A DNA stretch of 64,000 nucleotides from Cognatishimia activa (GTDB lineage: Bacteria; Pseudomonadota; Alphaproteobacteria; Rhodobacterales; Rhodobacteraceae): the NCBI RefSeq assembly GCF_026016445.1, contig NZ_CP096147.1, forward strand, positions 250,501-314,500. Reading direction: 5' to 3'. Shown piece by piece: positions 33,168 through 42,717 of this stretch (positions are counted from its first letter, which is position 1; every line of letters starts with the position of its first letter). The translations under genes were made by a program, and so were the position numbers. Under the pieces are notes generated by a model that did no database searches, had not been told where the DNA came from, and worked only from the letters and a program-made list of their open reading frames with translations.

Positions 33168-34040
33168 ATGGCTGCCTCCACCGAAAAGCAAAATCCAGCG
33201 TTTTATGCGCTTTTGGCGGCCCTTGTGGTCATGTCCGTCGGACCAATTGCCTTGATGCTGGCGACCTCGTTCAAGATGAACGTCGATATCTATGATGAAA
33301 GCGTTTCAGCTTTCTTCTTCACGCCAACGATCAGTAACTACGAGACCGTGTTGTGTAATGTCCTGTGGTATGAACCCGCACATGTAGATTATTGCGATCC
33401 GACCTTCGGACGCGCCTTAGGAAATTCGCTTTTCGTTGCGATTGTTTCGACCGCATTGACGCTGGTGATCGGCTGTATGGCAGCCTACGCGCTGGTGCGC
33501 TTTAAGTTCATGGGCCGTGGCACGGTTTCGATGACCACCCTCATGATGCGCATGGTACCCCCGGCGGTCCTGCTTGTGCCTGTGTTCGGCATCTGGACCT
33601 TTCAATACGGCCTTGACCAGTCTCACATGGGGATCATCTTTGTCTACACAGCGATGAACCTACCGTTTGTGATCTGGATTTTGCAGAGTTTCATTGTCCA
33701 GGTGCCGATCCAGCTCGAAGAAGCTGCACGCATGGATGGCGCGAACCCGATCCAGGTCTTCTTCATGGTGGTTTTGCCGATCATCAAACCGGGCCTCGCA
33801 GCCGCAGCGATCTTTACCTTCCGCATCGCCTGGAACGAGTTCCTCTTGGCCAATGCATTGCTTGGTCGCTCGACCCGGACTGTGCCAGTCACCATCGTGA
33901 ACTCGATCACCGAATACGACATCGACTGGGGTGTGATCATGGCGACCGGGATGTTGCTGGCCGTGCCTCCAATCATCTTCACCTTCGCAGCATCCCGCCA
34001 GATCATCACTGGCATGACAGCCGGAGCGGTCAAAGGCTGA
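33168..34040 (+). CDS. sugar ABC transporter permease (MalG/UgpE-like)
   Basis: The 290-residue membrane protein has the EAA motif EEAARMDGANPIQVFFMVVLPI near residues 182-204 and the C-terminal family end ITGMTAGAVKG. A periplasmic loop of about 30 residues after segment 1 holds two cysteines (LCNVLWYEPAHVDYCD), an unusual insertion. Its stop overlaps the next ATG (TGATG). Confidence 0.92.
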   Translation: MAASTEKQNPAFYALLAALVVMSVGPIALMLATSFKMNVDIYDESVSAFFFTPTISNYETVLCNVLWYEPAHVDYCDPTFGRALGNSLFVAIVSTALTLVIGCMAAYALVRFKFMGRGTVSMTTLMMRMVPPAVLLVPVFGIWTFQYGLDQSHMGIIFVYTAMNLPFVIWILQSFIVQVPIQLEEAARMDGANPIQVFFMVVLPIIKPGLAAAAIFTFRIAWNEFLLANALLGRSTRTVPVTIVNSITEYDIDWGVIMATGMLLAVPPIIFTFAASRQIITGMTAGAVKG

Positions 34041-34783
34041 TGCTGGACTGGTTGCTCACTCCCATTGACCCAGCACGCGCTCATGAGGTTGGCTTTGCGG
34101 TTTCTTGGCACGCTCGGCTGATGACCATAGCATGGGGTGTTCTTGCCCCAAGCGCGGTGGTCGCCGCACGGTATCTGAAAGTGATGCCGGGGCAGGACTG
34201 GCCAAGAGAGCTTGATAACAAGACGTGGTGGCATTGCCACTGGGTGGGGCAGGTGCTGGCTTATGCGTTGTCGCTGCTTGGATTGGGTCTGATCCTGGGG
34301 GGCGGGGCCTTGGGCAATGTAAATGCGTTGCTGCATCAATGGCTTGGATATTCGGTTTTAGCCTTAGCAACACTTCAAGTCTTGTTGGGTGTCTTCAGGG
34401 GCAGCAAGGGCGGCCCAACGGCGCGTGCGGCTGACGGAAGTCTGAAGGGGGATCATTACGATATGACCCCTTGGCGTCTGAAGTTCGAGCTGCTGCACCG
34501 CATCTTTGGCTACATAGCACTTGTCATCGGAGCTGCGGCGATTGTCTCAGGTCTTTGGGCGGTAAACGCGCCACGTTGGATGTGGATCGTGATCGCCAAT
34601 TGGTGGGTTGCTTTGCTCATCCTGTCGACGATCCTGCAACGGCGTGGACACGCGTTTGATACCTATCAGGCAATCTGGGGCCCGGACCCTGACCTGCCTG
34701 GCAATCGCATCCCCAAAACCGGTTGGGCGACGCGTCGCGAGGACCACCCAATCAAATCGATTTCTCAAGAAGGAGCTGACTAA
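34040..34783 (+). CDS. cytochrome b561-like membrane protein
   Basis: This 247-residue protein has five or six hydrophobic helices with histidines placed as haem ligands of the b561/DOMON-reductase family: H24 in SWHARLM, H65 or H67 in WWHCHWVGQ, H99 in LLHQWLGY and H153 in LLHRIFGYIA. Such proteins move electrons across or within the membrane. It is translationally coupled to the permease before it and the lactonase after it. It could serve a periplasmic sugar dehydrogenase, none of which is visible here; that is inference. A parallel is the cytochrome c' gene in the first sugar operon. Confidence 0.82.
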   Translation: MLDWLLTPIDPARAHEVGFAVSWHARLMTIAWGVLAPSAVVAARYLKVMPGQDWPRELDNKTWWHCHWVGQVLAYALSLLGLGLILGGGALGNVNALLHQWLGYSVLALATLQVLLGVFRGSKGGPTARAADGSLKGDHYDMTPWRLKFELLHRIFGYIALVIGAAAIVSGLWAVNAPRWMWIVIANWWVALLILSTILQRRGHAFDTYQAIWGPDPDLPGNRIPKTGWATRREDHPIKSISQEGAD

Positions 34784-35706
34784 TGTTTGGTGTCATAGAG
34801 GGAACAGGATTTGAAGCCATTGAGCCTGAATTCAACGAATGCTTCATTGGTCACGCGCGCGTCGAACGCCTTTGGACTGGCGCACGCTGGTCAGAAGGGC
34901 CAGCGTGGTTTCCTGCGGGACGTTATTTGGTTTGGTCTGACATTCCTAACAATCGCCTGATGCGATGGGACGAAACCGACGGCTCCGTTTCAGAATTCCG
35001 CAGGCCTTCGAACAACACCAATGGCAACACGGTAGACGGGCAGGGGAGGTTGGTGTCTTGTGAACATCTAACGCGACGCGTTACCCGGACTGATTTTGAT
35101 GGGACTGTCACTGTCATCGCCGATGCAGTCGATGGTTTACGTTTGAACTCGCCGAATGATGTGGTGGTGAAATCGGATGGCTCAATTTGGTTCACAGATC
35201 CCTCTTATGGGATCATGATGGATTACGAAGGCGAACGTGCTGAGAGCGAAATTGGTGCCTGCCATGTCTATCGCTGGGATCCAGAGACCAAGAGCATCAA
35301 GGCAGTCGCTACGGATTTTGTAAAACCAAATGGTCTCGCCTTTTCCGCAGATGAAAAGTTTCTGTTCGTCTCCGACACAGGTGGGACCCATGAAGTAGAT
35401 GGACCAGCGCATATTCGCAAAATACCGCTTACTGAGGATGGCAAACAGCTGACGAAAGGGGCTGTTTTTGCCGATTGCAGTAATGGTTTCTTTGATGGGT
35501 TCCGCTTGGACCGCGCTGGGCGGATCTGGAGTTCCGCTGCTGACGGTGTGCACTGCTTGAACGCAAGCGGAGACCTGATCGGAAAGGTCCATATACCTGA
35601 AATCGTGGGAAATGTTTGCTTTGGCGGCAGCAAACTCAACCGGCTTTTTATTGCCGCGACTAGCTCGCTCTATTCGGTCTATTTGAACGTAAATGGTTTA
35701 AGGTGA
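34783..35706 (+). CDS. SMP-30/gluconolactonase-family sugar lactonase
   Basis: This 307-residue six-bladed beta-propeller has the metal-binding hallmarks of the family: WSEGPAWFPAGRYLVWSDIP with the first Glu ligand (about residue 32), NSPNDVVVKSDGSIWFTDPSYG with Asn and Asp ligands (about 125), and VSDTGG near 202. The enzyme opens an aldono-lactone to the aldonate, the substrate of the dehydratase at 24914. No signal peptide is seen, so it acts in the cytoplasm. The propeller at 22932 is a second candidate for this step. It is the last gene of the unit, overlapping the b561 stop (TAATG). Confidence 0.9.
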   Translation: MFGVIEGTGFEAIEPEFNECFIGHARVERLWTGARWSEGPAWFPAGRYLVWSDIPNNRLMRWDETDGSVSEFRRPSNNTNGNTVDGQGRLVSCEHLTRRVTRTDFDGTVTVIADAVDGLRLNSPNDVVVKSDGSIWFTDPSYGIMMDYEGERAESEIGACHVYRWDPETKSIKAVATDFVKPNGLAFSADEKFLFVSDTGGTHEVDGPAHIRKIPLTEDGKQLTKGAVFADCSNGFFDGFRLDRAGRIWSSAADGVHCLNASGDLIGKVHIPEIVGNVCFGGSKLNRLFIAATSSLYSVYLNVNGLR

Positions 35707-36186
35707 TCATGAAGCAACCAAGAACACGCTGCGCAAAGAACTCGAGTGGAATCGATCAAGAAATGTCACCTAGCTAACAAAAGCTTCTATGGTTTTGAAA
35801 TCGACAGTCGCTGCCAAACTGACACTCGAAGCCTGAAAATACGCTATCGATCAGTTGGAAATCTTTTGCGTCACAAAAGGCAATGCTTGTGCGCGCTCGG
35901 AATAATATTCGTTCAAAATCAAATTCTTATTGTTGCTTTGAAGGGAGAACTATGTGGCGCTTCATGCCGATTGTTGAAGGTCAGACGAATTTGCCCTTTG
36001 CGTCATAAGCAGAACCAACATTTCCATTTCATGTTCCCGCAGACTGTTCCGAATGATCTGATTTTCTTTTCGAATAATCAGTGCTGATATTTTGTGAGAA
36101 ACAAAAAAACAGCGGCACGACCAAGTGCAACTTATTGTTCTGCCAGAGAAAATAGTAATTTCATCCGCTGGCCTCGAATTCAACGG
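35707..36186. other. 480-bp AT-rich intergenic region
   Basis: It separates two convergent units. No open frame here has recognisable protein character, and no strong terminator, repeat or RNA gene was found by eye. Confidence 0.5.
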
Positions 36187-37206
36187 TTAGTGCGTTTCTC
36201 GTTTCACAACGTCGGCATCAAGTAAGACGGTTTCACCGACTTTATTAGGGTCTTCTAAACGTTCGGACAATAGGCGCACAATCGCTGCAACGGTTTCTTC
36301 TGTCGGGTTCCGCGCCGTGGTTAGGCGAAAATTTGGCCAATCGGACATCCTTAGGTCATCAAACCCGGTGATGGCTACGTCCTCTGGAACTCTTAAGCCC
36401 AGCTCTTGCCTCACTGCTGTGATCGCGCCTAGGGCTGTTTCATCGTTCGCGCACATAATGGCGTCGAGGTCATTCTTCTTCATAAGTGCTATCGCAGCTC
36501 GATAGCCGCCTTCATAGGAAAAATCCGCAGTTTCAGTATCGACAAACGCGAGCCCATTGTTCGCTAGTCCCGCCCTCGCTCCAGCTGGGCGTTCCTGCTT
36601 TGAGGCGCGATTAGGTAGGCCATCGATGTAAGCAATCTTTCTGCGACCGGTTTCAGCGAGCAAATTGGCCAAGGCGTACATGCCCTCAAAGTTTCTACAG
36701 CTCACTGAATCGACGTGTTCAGCATCCACTACGCAGCCGGAGAAAATTAGCGGGATTTGTAATTTGGCACAGGATTCGACGACGAATTCATCGACACTAC
36801 CACCTCGCACAATCATGGCATCGACTGGGAAACCAAATATTCCATGCAAATTTGGCGTGTCGGAAATTTCTTGGCCACTGAGCACGATCGGCCATTTTCC
36901 AATTGCCACAAGTTCTTTGAGCAGGTGATCAACCAACTCGTGATCATAATGGCTGCGCATTTCACCTGCGACGACCGCTACAATGTTTGATTGAGTCTTT
37001 TGCAAGCCCGCTGCAAAGGCATTTGGCCGATAGCCAAGGTCCTGTGAAACTTTTAGAATTCGCGTTTTTTTGTCTTGGTCAAGATAGGCGCCGTCAGTGA
37101 AAGCTCGCGACACTGCCGATCGGGAGACACCTGCGGCTTTGGCAACATCTGTCGCTGTAACACGCCGCGGGCGAGTCGGTGTCACACTGTCTTCGTTTCG
37201 TCCCAT
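36187..37206 (-). CDS. LacI-family repressor divergent from ugpB
   Basis: This 339-residue regulator has the HTH VTATDVAKAAGVSRSAVSRAF (about residues 16-36), hinge YRPNAFAAGL and a sensor domain. It is divergent from ugpBAEC, so it most likely represses that operon, which in many bacteria is controlled instead by phosphate starvation. Its recognition helix (SRSAVSR) matches that of the LacI at 62717 (SQSAVSR). The likely ligand is the imported glycerophosphodiester or a breakdown product. Confidence 0.9.
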   Translation of the reverse strand: MGRNEDSVTPTRPRRVTATDVAKAAGVSRSAVSRAFTDGAYLDQDKKTRILKVSQDLGYRPNAFAAGLQKTQSNIVAVVAGEMRSHYDHELVDHLLKELVAIGKWPIVLSGQEISDTPNLHGIFGFPVDAMIVRGGSVDEFVVESCAKLQIPLIFSGCVVDAEHVDSVSCRNFEGMYALANLLAETGRRKIAYIDGLPNRASKQERPAGARAGLANNGLAFVDTETADFSYEGGYRAAIALMKKNDLDAIMCANDETALGAITAVRQELGLRVPEDVAITGFDDLRMSDWPNFRLTTARNPTEETVAAIVRLLSERLEDPNKVGETVLLDADVVKRETH

Positions 37207-37307
37207 ACAAACGATTTCGCATACATCGTCTCACCCGTAAAGCGCCTTGGAATGTCACATAACATTCATAAAGGGTCACAATCCTGTAACGTAGCGCCGC
37301 TATGTGA

Positions 37308-37315
37308 ACACGTGT
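37308..37315 (+). promoter_or_regulatory. possible operator core upstream of ugpB
   Basis: ACACGTGT, an 8-bp palindrome with central CG inside TGTGAACACGTGTGCA, lies about 90 bases before ugpB. It is the best LacI-like site by eye in the divergent region; weak evidence. Confidence 0.3.
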
Positions 37316-37406
37316 GCAGGTTTGCGTGAGTCGCGCAGTCCTCAAGCAAGATTAATCCACAGGCCGTAACTGCTGCGGTCTTCACCTCTGGTATTCGGAG
37401 CTTACT

Positions 37407-38705
37407 ATGAAAATCAACTTCGCACTCGCTGCGGCTGCCGCTTTCGGCCTGTCCGCACCAGCATTTGCTGAAACAGAAATCACTTGGTGGCACGCAATGG
37501 GCGGGGCCCTGGGTGAAACTGTAAATCAGATTGCGGCGGATTTTAACGCATCCCAAGACGACTACACCATCACCCCTATCTTTAAGGGTACATACGAAGA
37601 GACCCTGACAGCTGGTATCGCGGCCTTCCGTGCAGGTGAGCAGCCAAACATCATGCAGGTGTTTGACGCAGGCGCAGCAACTGTGATCGGCGCGAAAGGC
37701 GCAACAGTGGCAGTTGAAGACCTGATGAAAGACAATGGTGTTGAGTTTGACATCAACGACTACATCGCAGGTGTGCGTTACTTCTTTGCCGACAATGACG
37801 GCAAAATGATCGGCATGCCGTTCAACTCTTCCACGCCAATCATGTACTTCAACGAAGACGCGCTTGCGAAAGCCGGAGTTGAGGCGCCTGCAACTTGGGA
37901 AGAATTCGCTTCTGTCACAGCACCAGCTCTGAAAGAAGCCGGTTATGTGCCTCTGTCCCAGTCTCACCTGCCATGGATTTTCACAGAGAACTTCTTCTCT
38001 CGTCACGACATTCAGTTCGCTAACAACAACAACGGTTACGACGCGCCAGCGACCGAGATCAAAGTAAATCACCCAGCCATCAAAGCGCATTTCCAAGCGC
38101 TGGTTGATTGGAAAGATGCGGGTCTTTTTGAATGGTATGGCACTGGCTGGGGCGACAACGCGGCTCCGTTTGAAAACGGCGAAGTTGCAATGTGGCTTGG
38201 TTCCTCCGGTTCCTTCGGTGGCCTGCTGAAAAAAGTGGACTTCCCATTCTCCGCGGCGAAACTGCCTTACTGGGAAGCTGTGACTACAGAGCCTAAGCAA
38301 ACGTTCATCGGCGGCGCAGCTCTGTTTGCGATGGCAGGCAAATCTGCAGAAGAAAACAAAGCAACTGCTGAGTTCTTCCGCTTCCTGACATCTGAGAACA
38401 CTCAGTATTTCTGGCACCAGCAAACTGGTTATGTGCCGATCACTGAAGCAGCTTACGACGTTGCGAAGAAAGACGGCCACTATGACCGTTTCCCAGCGGC
38501 AGAAGTTGGCATCGAACAGCTGTCTCTGGAAGCAGGTGAGTTTACCAAGGGCTACCGCATGGGCTTCTACGTACAGATCCGCGACGTGATGAACCGTGAA
38601 TACGGCCGCATCCTGACTGGTGAAACAGATGTGGATACTGCGTTCGAAGCAATCGAGGCAGAAGCCAACAAACTGCTGGCACGTTTCGCCAAGACCCAAG
38701 GCTAA
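37407..38705 (+). CDS. ugpB: sn-glycerol-3-phosphate/glycerophosphodiester-binding protein UgpB
   Basis: This 432-residue periplasmic protein has the signal peptide MKINFALAAAAAFGLSAPAF-A. It closely follows Escherichia coli UgpB: ITWWHAMGGALGETVNQIA (WHSMEGELG in UgpB), FKGTYEETLTAGIAAFRAGE, MPFNSSTPIMYFNEDAL, SSGSFGG, HQQTGYVPITEAAYD and FTKGYRMGFYVQIRDVM. It captures sn-glycerol-3-phosphate or phosphodiesters such as glycerophosphocholine for the permease pair UgpAE. GGAGC lies before the ATG. It is followed by a hairpin and then ugpA. Confidence 0.92.
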   Translation: MKINFALAAAAAFGLSAPAFAETEITWWHAMGGALGETVNQIAADFNASQDDYTITPIFKGTYEETLTAGIAAFRAGEQPNIMQVFDAGAATVIGAKGATVAVEDLMKDNGVEFDINDYIAGVRYFFADNDGKMIGMPFNSSTPIMYFNEDALAKAGVEAPATWEEFASVTAPALKEAGYVPLSQSHLPWIFTENFFSRHDIQFANNNNGYDAPATEIKVNHPAIKAHFQALVDWKDAGLFEWYGTGWGDNAAPFENGEVAMWLGSSGSFGGLLKKVDFPFSAAKLPYWEAVTTEPKQTFIGGAALFAMAGKSAEENKATAEFFRFLTSENTQYFWHQQTGYVPITEAAYDVAKKDGHYDRFPAAEVGIEQLSLEAGEFTKGYRMGFYVQIRDVMNREYGRILTGETDVDTAFEAIEAEANKLLARFAKTQG

Positions 38706-38719
38706 GACTTAACTCCTGG

Positions 38720-38752
38720 CCGGTGGCTCGCCGAACTTTGGTGGGCCGCCGG
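38720..38752 (+). terminator. stem-loop between ugpB and ugpA
   Basis: CCGGTGGCTCGCC (38720-38732) pairs with GGTGGGCCGCCGG (38740-38752), allowing G-U pairs, followed by TTCTTTTG. It is probably a partial terminator that favours UgpB over the membrane subunits. Confidence 0.6.
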
Positions 38753-38775
38753 TTCTTTTGTACTCGGAGACTTTA

Positions 38776-39657
38776 ATGAAACGCGCAGGATTTGCGGTCA
38801 CTTGGCTGCCCATGTTGCTGCTTTTACCGCAGCTCAGCATTATTGCCGTGTTCTTCTATTGGCCCGCAGCGCATGCGGTCCATTCTTCTTTCTTTCTGCA
38901 AGATCCATTTGGTTTTGGGTCAACCTTTGTCGGGTTGGATAACTACACCGATCTTCTGGGGAATGCGCAATATATGAAGGTTGCGGGTTTCACGGTTGTC
39001 TTCACGCTTCTTGTGACATTTTTCTCGTTGGCGATCGCGCTTTTGTTGGCGGTGAAGGCTGACACAGTTCTGCGTGGGGCGAAAACGTATCGCACGCTTT
39101 TGATGTGGGTTTATGCTGTTGCGCCGCCCGTGGCAGGCGTGATTGGTATTTTGATGTTTGACCAATCCCACGGTCCTTTGACCGAGTTTTTTAATTCCCT
39201 CGGATGGGAGTTCAAACTTGGCGTGAACTACAATGATACAGCTTTTGCAATGGTCGTTGTCTCTGTTTGGAAGCAAATTCCAGTCAACTTCATATTCCTG
39301 CTATCTGGTCTTCAGTCGATCCCAAAATCTGTGCGTGAAGCCGCGCTGATCGACAATCGATCCGCCTCTGGCCGCTTTTGGGATGTGACCTTCCCGTTGC
39401 TTGCACCGACTGGTTTCTTTCTGTTGATCATGAACATTACCTATTCGCTCTTTGACACATTTGGCGTGATCGACACGGTGGTAAAGGGCGAGCCTGGCAA
39501 CAACCCGATGAGCCTCGTCTACAAAGTCTATGTGGATGGGTTCCGCGGCAATGACCTTGGCGGCTCTTCAGCTCAATCGGTTGTACTGATGGTGCTGGTG
39601 CTGGCGCTGACAATCTTCCAATTCCGCCTGGTTGAGCGGCGCATACATTATACGTGA
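38776..39657 (+). CDS. ugpA: glycerol-3-phosphate ABC transporter permease UgpA
   Basis: This 293-residue membrane protein has PQLSIIAVFFYWPA, FVGLDNYTDLL, VYAVAPPVAGVIG, SVWKQIPVNFIFLLSGLQSIP and the final SSAQSVVLMVLV, a block-by-block match to UgpA. The EAA loop reads EAALIDNRSASGRFWDVTFPLL; the usual IDGA is IDNR, a small departure. ATG 38776 is preferred over an upstream TTG because GGAG lies just before it. Confidence 0.92.
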   Translation: MKRAGFAVTWLPMLLLLPQLSIIAVFFYWPAAHAVHSSFFLQDPFGFGSTFVGLDNYTDLLGNAQYMKVAGFTVVFTLLVTFFSLAIALLLAVKADTVLRGAKTYRTLLMWVYAVAPPVAGVIGILMFDQSHGPLTEFFNSLGWEFKLGVNYNDTAFAMVVVSVWKQIPVNFIFLLSGLQSIPKSVREAALIDNRSASGRFWDVTFPLLAPTGFFLLIMNITYSLFDTFGVIDTVVKGEPGNNPMSLVYKVYVDGFRGNDLGGSSAQSVVLMVLVLALTIFQFRLVERRIHYT

Positions 39658-39666
39658 GGACTGAAA

Positions 39667-40563
39667 ATGACTGATACGTTAACGGCACAGTCTGCCGCGA
39701 CACATGTGCGTCACCGGAAGATCAAATGGAACACCGTCTTTGATCACCTCGTGCTGATCGCCGGATCATTGATGATGATAGTTCCATTGGTTTTGGTGTT
39801 CCTGACGGCCTCACTGCCTGACACAGAGATTATCAAAGAAGGTCTTCAGTTTAAACTGGGCGACCAGCTTGGTCCGAACTTCCAGAAGGCAATGTTTGAG
39901 TCCAGTGGCTTCACCAATGAAAACACCGGCATGGTGATGTTGAAAAACTCCATGATTTTGGGGGTTGGCTTTGCGGTCGGGAAAATTGTTCTGGGGATGA
40001 TGGCGGCCTATGCCTTGGTCTATTTCCGTTTGAAATTCGCGACCTTCGCATTCTGGATCATCTTCACCACGCTCTTACTGCCTTTGGAAGTGCGCATTCT
40101 GCCATCTTACGAGGTGATCCAAGGCCTTGGGCTGATGAACACCTATACCGGCTTGATTGTGCCTCTGATTGCTTCGGCAACTGCAACCTTCTTCTTCCGG
40201 CAATTCTTCCGCTCAGTTCCCGAGGAGCTGGTGGAAGCCGCGCGGATTGATGGAGCTGGTCCGGTCAAGTTCTTCGTCGATATTCTGGTCCCGCTAAGCC
40301 AGACCATGATCGCAGCGATGTTCATCATCATGTTTGTCTTTGGCTGGAACCAATATCTTTGGCCGACAATGATCACCACAGATGAGGGAATGTTCACCCT
40401 TGTGCGTGGGATTAAGCAGATCGTTCAGGATTTTGAAGGCTCAAACATTCCGGAATATGGACGTGCAAATCTATTGGCCATCATCGCGGTGCTGCCCCCG
40501 GTTGCCATCGTGGTCTTCTTCCAAAGCTGGTTCGTTAAGGGCCTGACGGAATCCGATAAATAA
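39667..40563 (+). CDS. ugpE: glycerol-3-phosphate ABC transporter permease UgpE
   Basis: The 298-residue partner permease has segments at about 28-50, 105-130, 140-165 and 200-225, the EAA motif EAARIDGAGPVKFFVDILVPL, and the C-terminal FQSWFVKGLTESDK matching UgpE. The early periplasmic section is about 50 residues long and hydrophilic. It lies 12 bases before ugpC. Confidence 0.92.
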   Translation: MTDTLTAQSAATHVRHRKIKWNTVFDHLVLIAGSLMMIVPLVLVFLTASLPDTEIIKEGLQFKLGDQLGPNFQKAMFESSGFTNENTGMVMLKNSMILGVGFAVGKIVLGMMAAYALVYFRLKFATFAFWIIFTTLLLPLEVRILPSYEVIQGLGLMNTYTGLIVPLIASATATFFFRQFFRSVPEELVEAARIDGAGPVKFFVDILVPLSQTMIAAMFIIMFVFGWNQYLWPTMITTDEGMFTLVRGIKQIVQDFEGSNIPEYGRANLLAIIAVLPPVAIVVFFQSWFVKGLTESDK

Positions 40564-40575
40564 GGAAATCAGAAA

Positions 40576-41619
40576 ATGGCAAATGTCATTCTGGATAATA
40601 TTAAGAAAACTTACCCAAACGGGTTCAAAGCCGTACATGGCGCAGATTTCACAATTCAAGACGGTGAGTTCATCGTGCTTGTAGGCCCGTCTGGCTGCGG
40701 AAAATCCACGCTATTGCGTATGATCGCTGGGCTTGAAGACATCACCGAAGGCGCTCTGCATATTGGGGGCCGCGTTGTAAACGATGTGGACCCTGCAGAT
40801 CGCGACATTGCGATGGTCTTTCAAAACTATGCGCTTTACCCCCATATGACTGTGGCCAAAAACATGGGCTATGGCTTGAAAAACCGCAAAATCTCACAGG
40901 AGGAGATTGATCGATCTGTTGCAAAAGCAGCAAAGGTCTTGAACCTGAGTGAGCTGATGGATCGCAAACCCAGCCAATTGTCTGGTGGTCAGCGTCAGCG
41001 CGTGGCGATGGGGCGCGCAATCGTGCGCAGCCCAGAACTGTTTCTGTTTGACGAACCTCTGTCCAACCTCGACGCAAAACTGCGCGGACAGATGCGCATC
41101 GAGATCCGCCGCCTCCAACGCGAACTGGGAGTGACTTCTATCTATGTGACCCATGACCAGGTCGAGGCGATGACAATGGCTGATCGAATTGTGGTTTTGA
41201 ACGCGGGTCGTATCGAGCAGATCGGCACGCCTGCTGAGATCTATCACCGCCCGGCATCCACTTTTGTAGCCTCGTTTATGGGGGCTCCTCCAATGAACCT
41301 TGTAGATGCACAGGTCGAAAATGGTGTCGTTCGCATGGCCGATGGTGTGACCCTTGGTCAGACTGAGACCAATGAAAATGGACCAGTGACCTTTGGTATT
41401 CGCCCTGAAGACGTCGACCTCTCGGGCGAAGGCATCCCTTTGAATATTGAGATTGTTGAAGAACTCGGCGCGCAGCGCCTGCTGCATGGTCAGCTCAGCG
41501 GCCAAGACTTCTCAATTCATGTTCCAAAAGAAATTGGCGTCGAGCGTGGGCAACAGCAAGTCGGGTTCAAACCGGGCGCAATGCGGCTCTTTAGCAAGGA
41601 AACAGGGCGCGCACTATGA
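40576..41619 (+). CDS. ugpC: glycerol-3-phosphate ABC transporter ATPase UgpC
   Basis: This 347-residue ATPase has Walker A GPSGCGKS at 37-44, Q-loop FQNYALYPH, signature [14 protein letters not shown], Walker [13 protein letters not shown], and a C-terminal TOBE domain. It drives UgpAE. Its stop overlaps the start of the hydrolase gene by four bases (ATGA), tying the hydrolase to uptake. Confidence 0.93.
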   Translation: MANVILDNIKKTYPNGFKAVHGADFTIQDGEFIVLVGPSGCGKSTLLRMIAGLEDITEGALHIGGRVVNDVDPADRDIAMVFQNYALYPHMTVAKNMGYGLKNRKISQEEIDRSVAKAAKVLNLSELMDRKPSQLSGGQRQRVAMGRAIVRSPELFLFDEPLSNLDAKLRGQMRIEIRRLQRELGVTSIYVTHDQVEAMTMADRIVVLNAGRIEQIGTPAEIYHRPASTFVASFMGAPPMNLVDAQVENGVVRMADGVTLGQTETNENGPVTFGIRPEDVDLSGEGIPLNIEIVEELGAQRLLHGQLSGQDFSIHVPKEIGVERGQQQVGFKPGAMRLFSKETGRAL

Positions 41620-42623
41620 TCACTGAAACAATAGCGGAGTTGCCGGCGGTGACTACGTCTCAGCGGGACCAGATTTTGGCCGCCCCGCGGACGCAAGCGG
41701 CGCACCGAGAGTTTTTAAACACTCTTCCTGCTATGAATACTGTAGAACTGGGCGGTCAACCCAAGAGTAGGGCGCTCCCAGAGACTTTTAGCATTGCGGC
41801 ATGGAACGTCGAGCGTTGCCTTTTTCCAGAAGAAAGCGCTGAACACCTGCAAGACATCGCGCCGGATTTGGTTCTATTGTCTGAAATGGATCATGGCATG
41901 TCACGTACAAGCCAGGTCCACACCACGCGCGAATTCGCCTCACATATGGGGATGCAATATGCTTATGGTGTGGAATTCTTTGAAATGGGTCTTGGCGGTC
42001 CGACGGAACGTGAATTCTGTAGAGACGACTTCAACGAGCTAGGGTGGCATGGCAATGCCATTCTGTCGTCGGTTCCAATGCTTCGTACCGCAATGGTCCG
42101 TCTTGACCAAACAGGACATTGGTTTTGCGAAGCGAGCGGCGCAGATGATACAGAGCAGCCGCGCATTGGCGGGCGGATGGCTTTGCTAGCTGAGCTGCCG
42201 GTTCAAAACGGCACGATTACAGTGGTGTCGACACATCTGGAAAGCAATGCTGATGGTCCTTACCGAGAGCGGCAGTTTGAAATTCTGCTGAACGCAATTG
42301 ACGACTTTGCGCCGAGTGGTCCAGTGCTGATCGGCGGAGATTTGAATACGGGCAATCACGTCCCTCCAGATTTCGACTGGCGGCAGGAAGGGCTTTTCGC
42401 CCTCTCCGAAAAGCAAGGGTATTCCTGGGATTTTACAGCACCGGGATACTCGACCCGCGCGAGCCTGATCTCGCCACATCCAGATCGGGTTATGAAGCTG
42501 GATTGGATAGCCGGCCGCGGATTCAACTGTTTGGATAAGGGCATCAAAGTTTCGCTTGGAAAAGACGAAAAACCATTGTCAGACCATGACCTCGTTTGGG
42601 CGAGGGTCGGACTAGTACCTTAG
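41616..42623 (+). CDS. endonuclease/exonuclease/phosphatase-family hydrolase, probable phosphodiesterase of the ugp operon
   Basis: The 335-residue protein has every catalytic block of the EEP fold: IAAWNVER (N64), LLSEMDHG (E90, Mg ligand), VVSTHLES (His near 206), IGGDLNTGN (Asp and Asn near 241) and LSDHDLVW (catalytic SDH near 322). EEP enzymes hydrolyse phosphate esters, including phosphodiesters, inositol phosphates and sphingomyelin. There is no signal peptide, so it acts on imported substrate. In many ugp operons this position is taken by UgpQ, a GDPD-family phosphodiesterase of unrelated fold, so this may be a functional replacement. Nuclease activity cannot be ruled out from the fold alone. 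Confidence 0.85.
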   Translation: MITETIAELPAVTTSQRDQILAAPRTQAAHREFLNTLPAMNTVELGGQPKSRALPETFSIAAWNVERCLFPEESAEHLQDIAPDLVLLSEMDHGMSRTSQVHTTREFASHMGMQYAYGVEFFEMGLGGPTEREFCRDDFNELGWHGNAILSSVPMLRTAMVRLDQTGHWFCEASGADDTEQPRIGGRMALLAELPVQNGTITVVSTHLESNADGPYRERQFEILLNAIDDFAPSGPVLIGGDLNTGNHVPPDFDWRQEGLFALSEKQGYSWDFTAPGYSTRASLISPHPDRVMKLDWIAGRGFNCLDKGIKVSLGKDEKPLSDHDLVWARVGLVP

Positions 42624-42717
42624 CTATTGTTACAGCTTTGGGACTTCTGCATGATGCTTCGGGTGCCGATGAATCTAGTTTCGGCAGTTCCACGACGGGC
42701 AACTTTGCCACGTCTCA

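Noticed and set aside
35746..36087. A 113-codon frame in the 480-bp gap
   Set aside because: It is rich in Cys, Arg and Lys and lacks family features, and the region looks non-coding.
37207..37406. A Pho box before ugpB
   Set aside because: TGTCACATAACATTCAT-like sequence is present, but no two well-spaced CTGTCAT repeats could be made out by eye.
37266..38699. A 477-codon open frame on the minus strand opposite ugpB
   Set aside because: It mirrors the whole ugpB gene, is Cys-rich without family character, and has no ribosome-binding site. ugpB itself matches its family along its full length.
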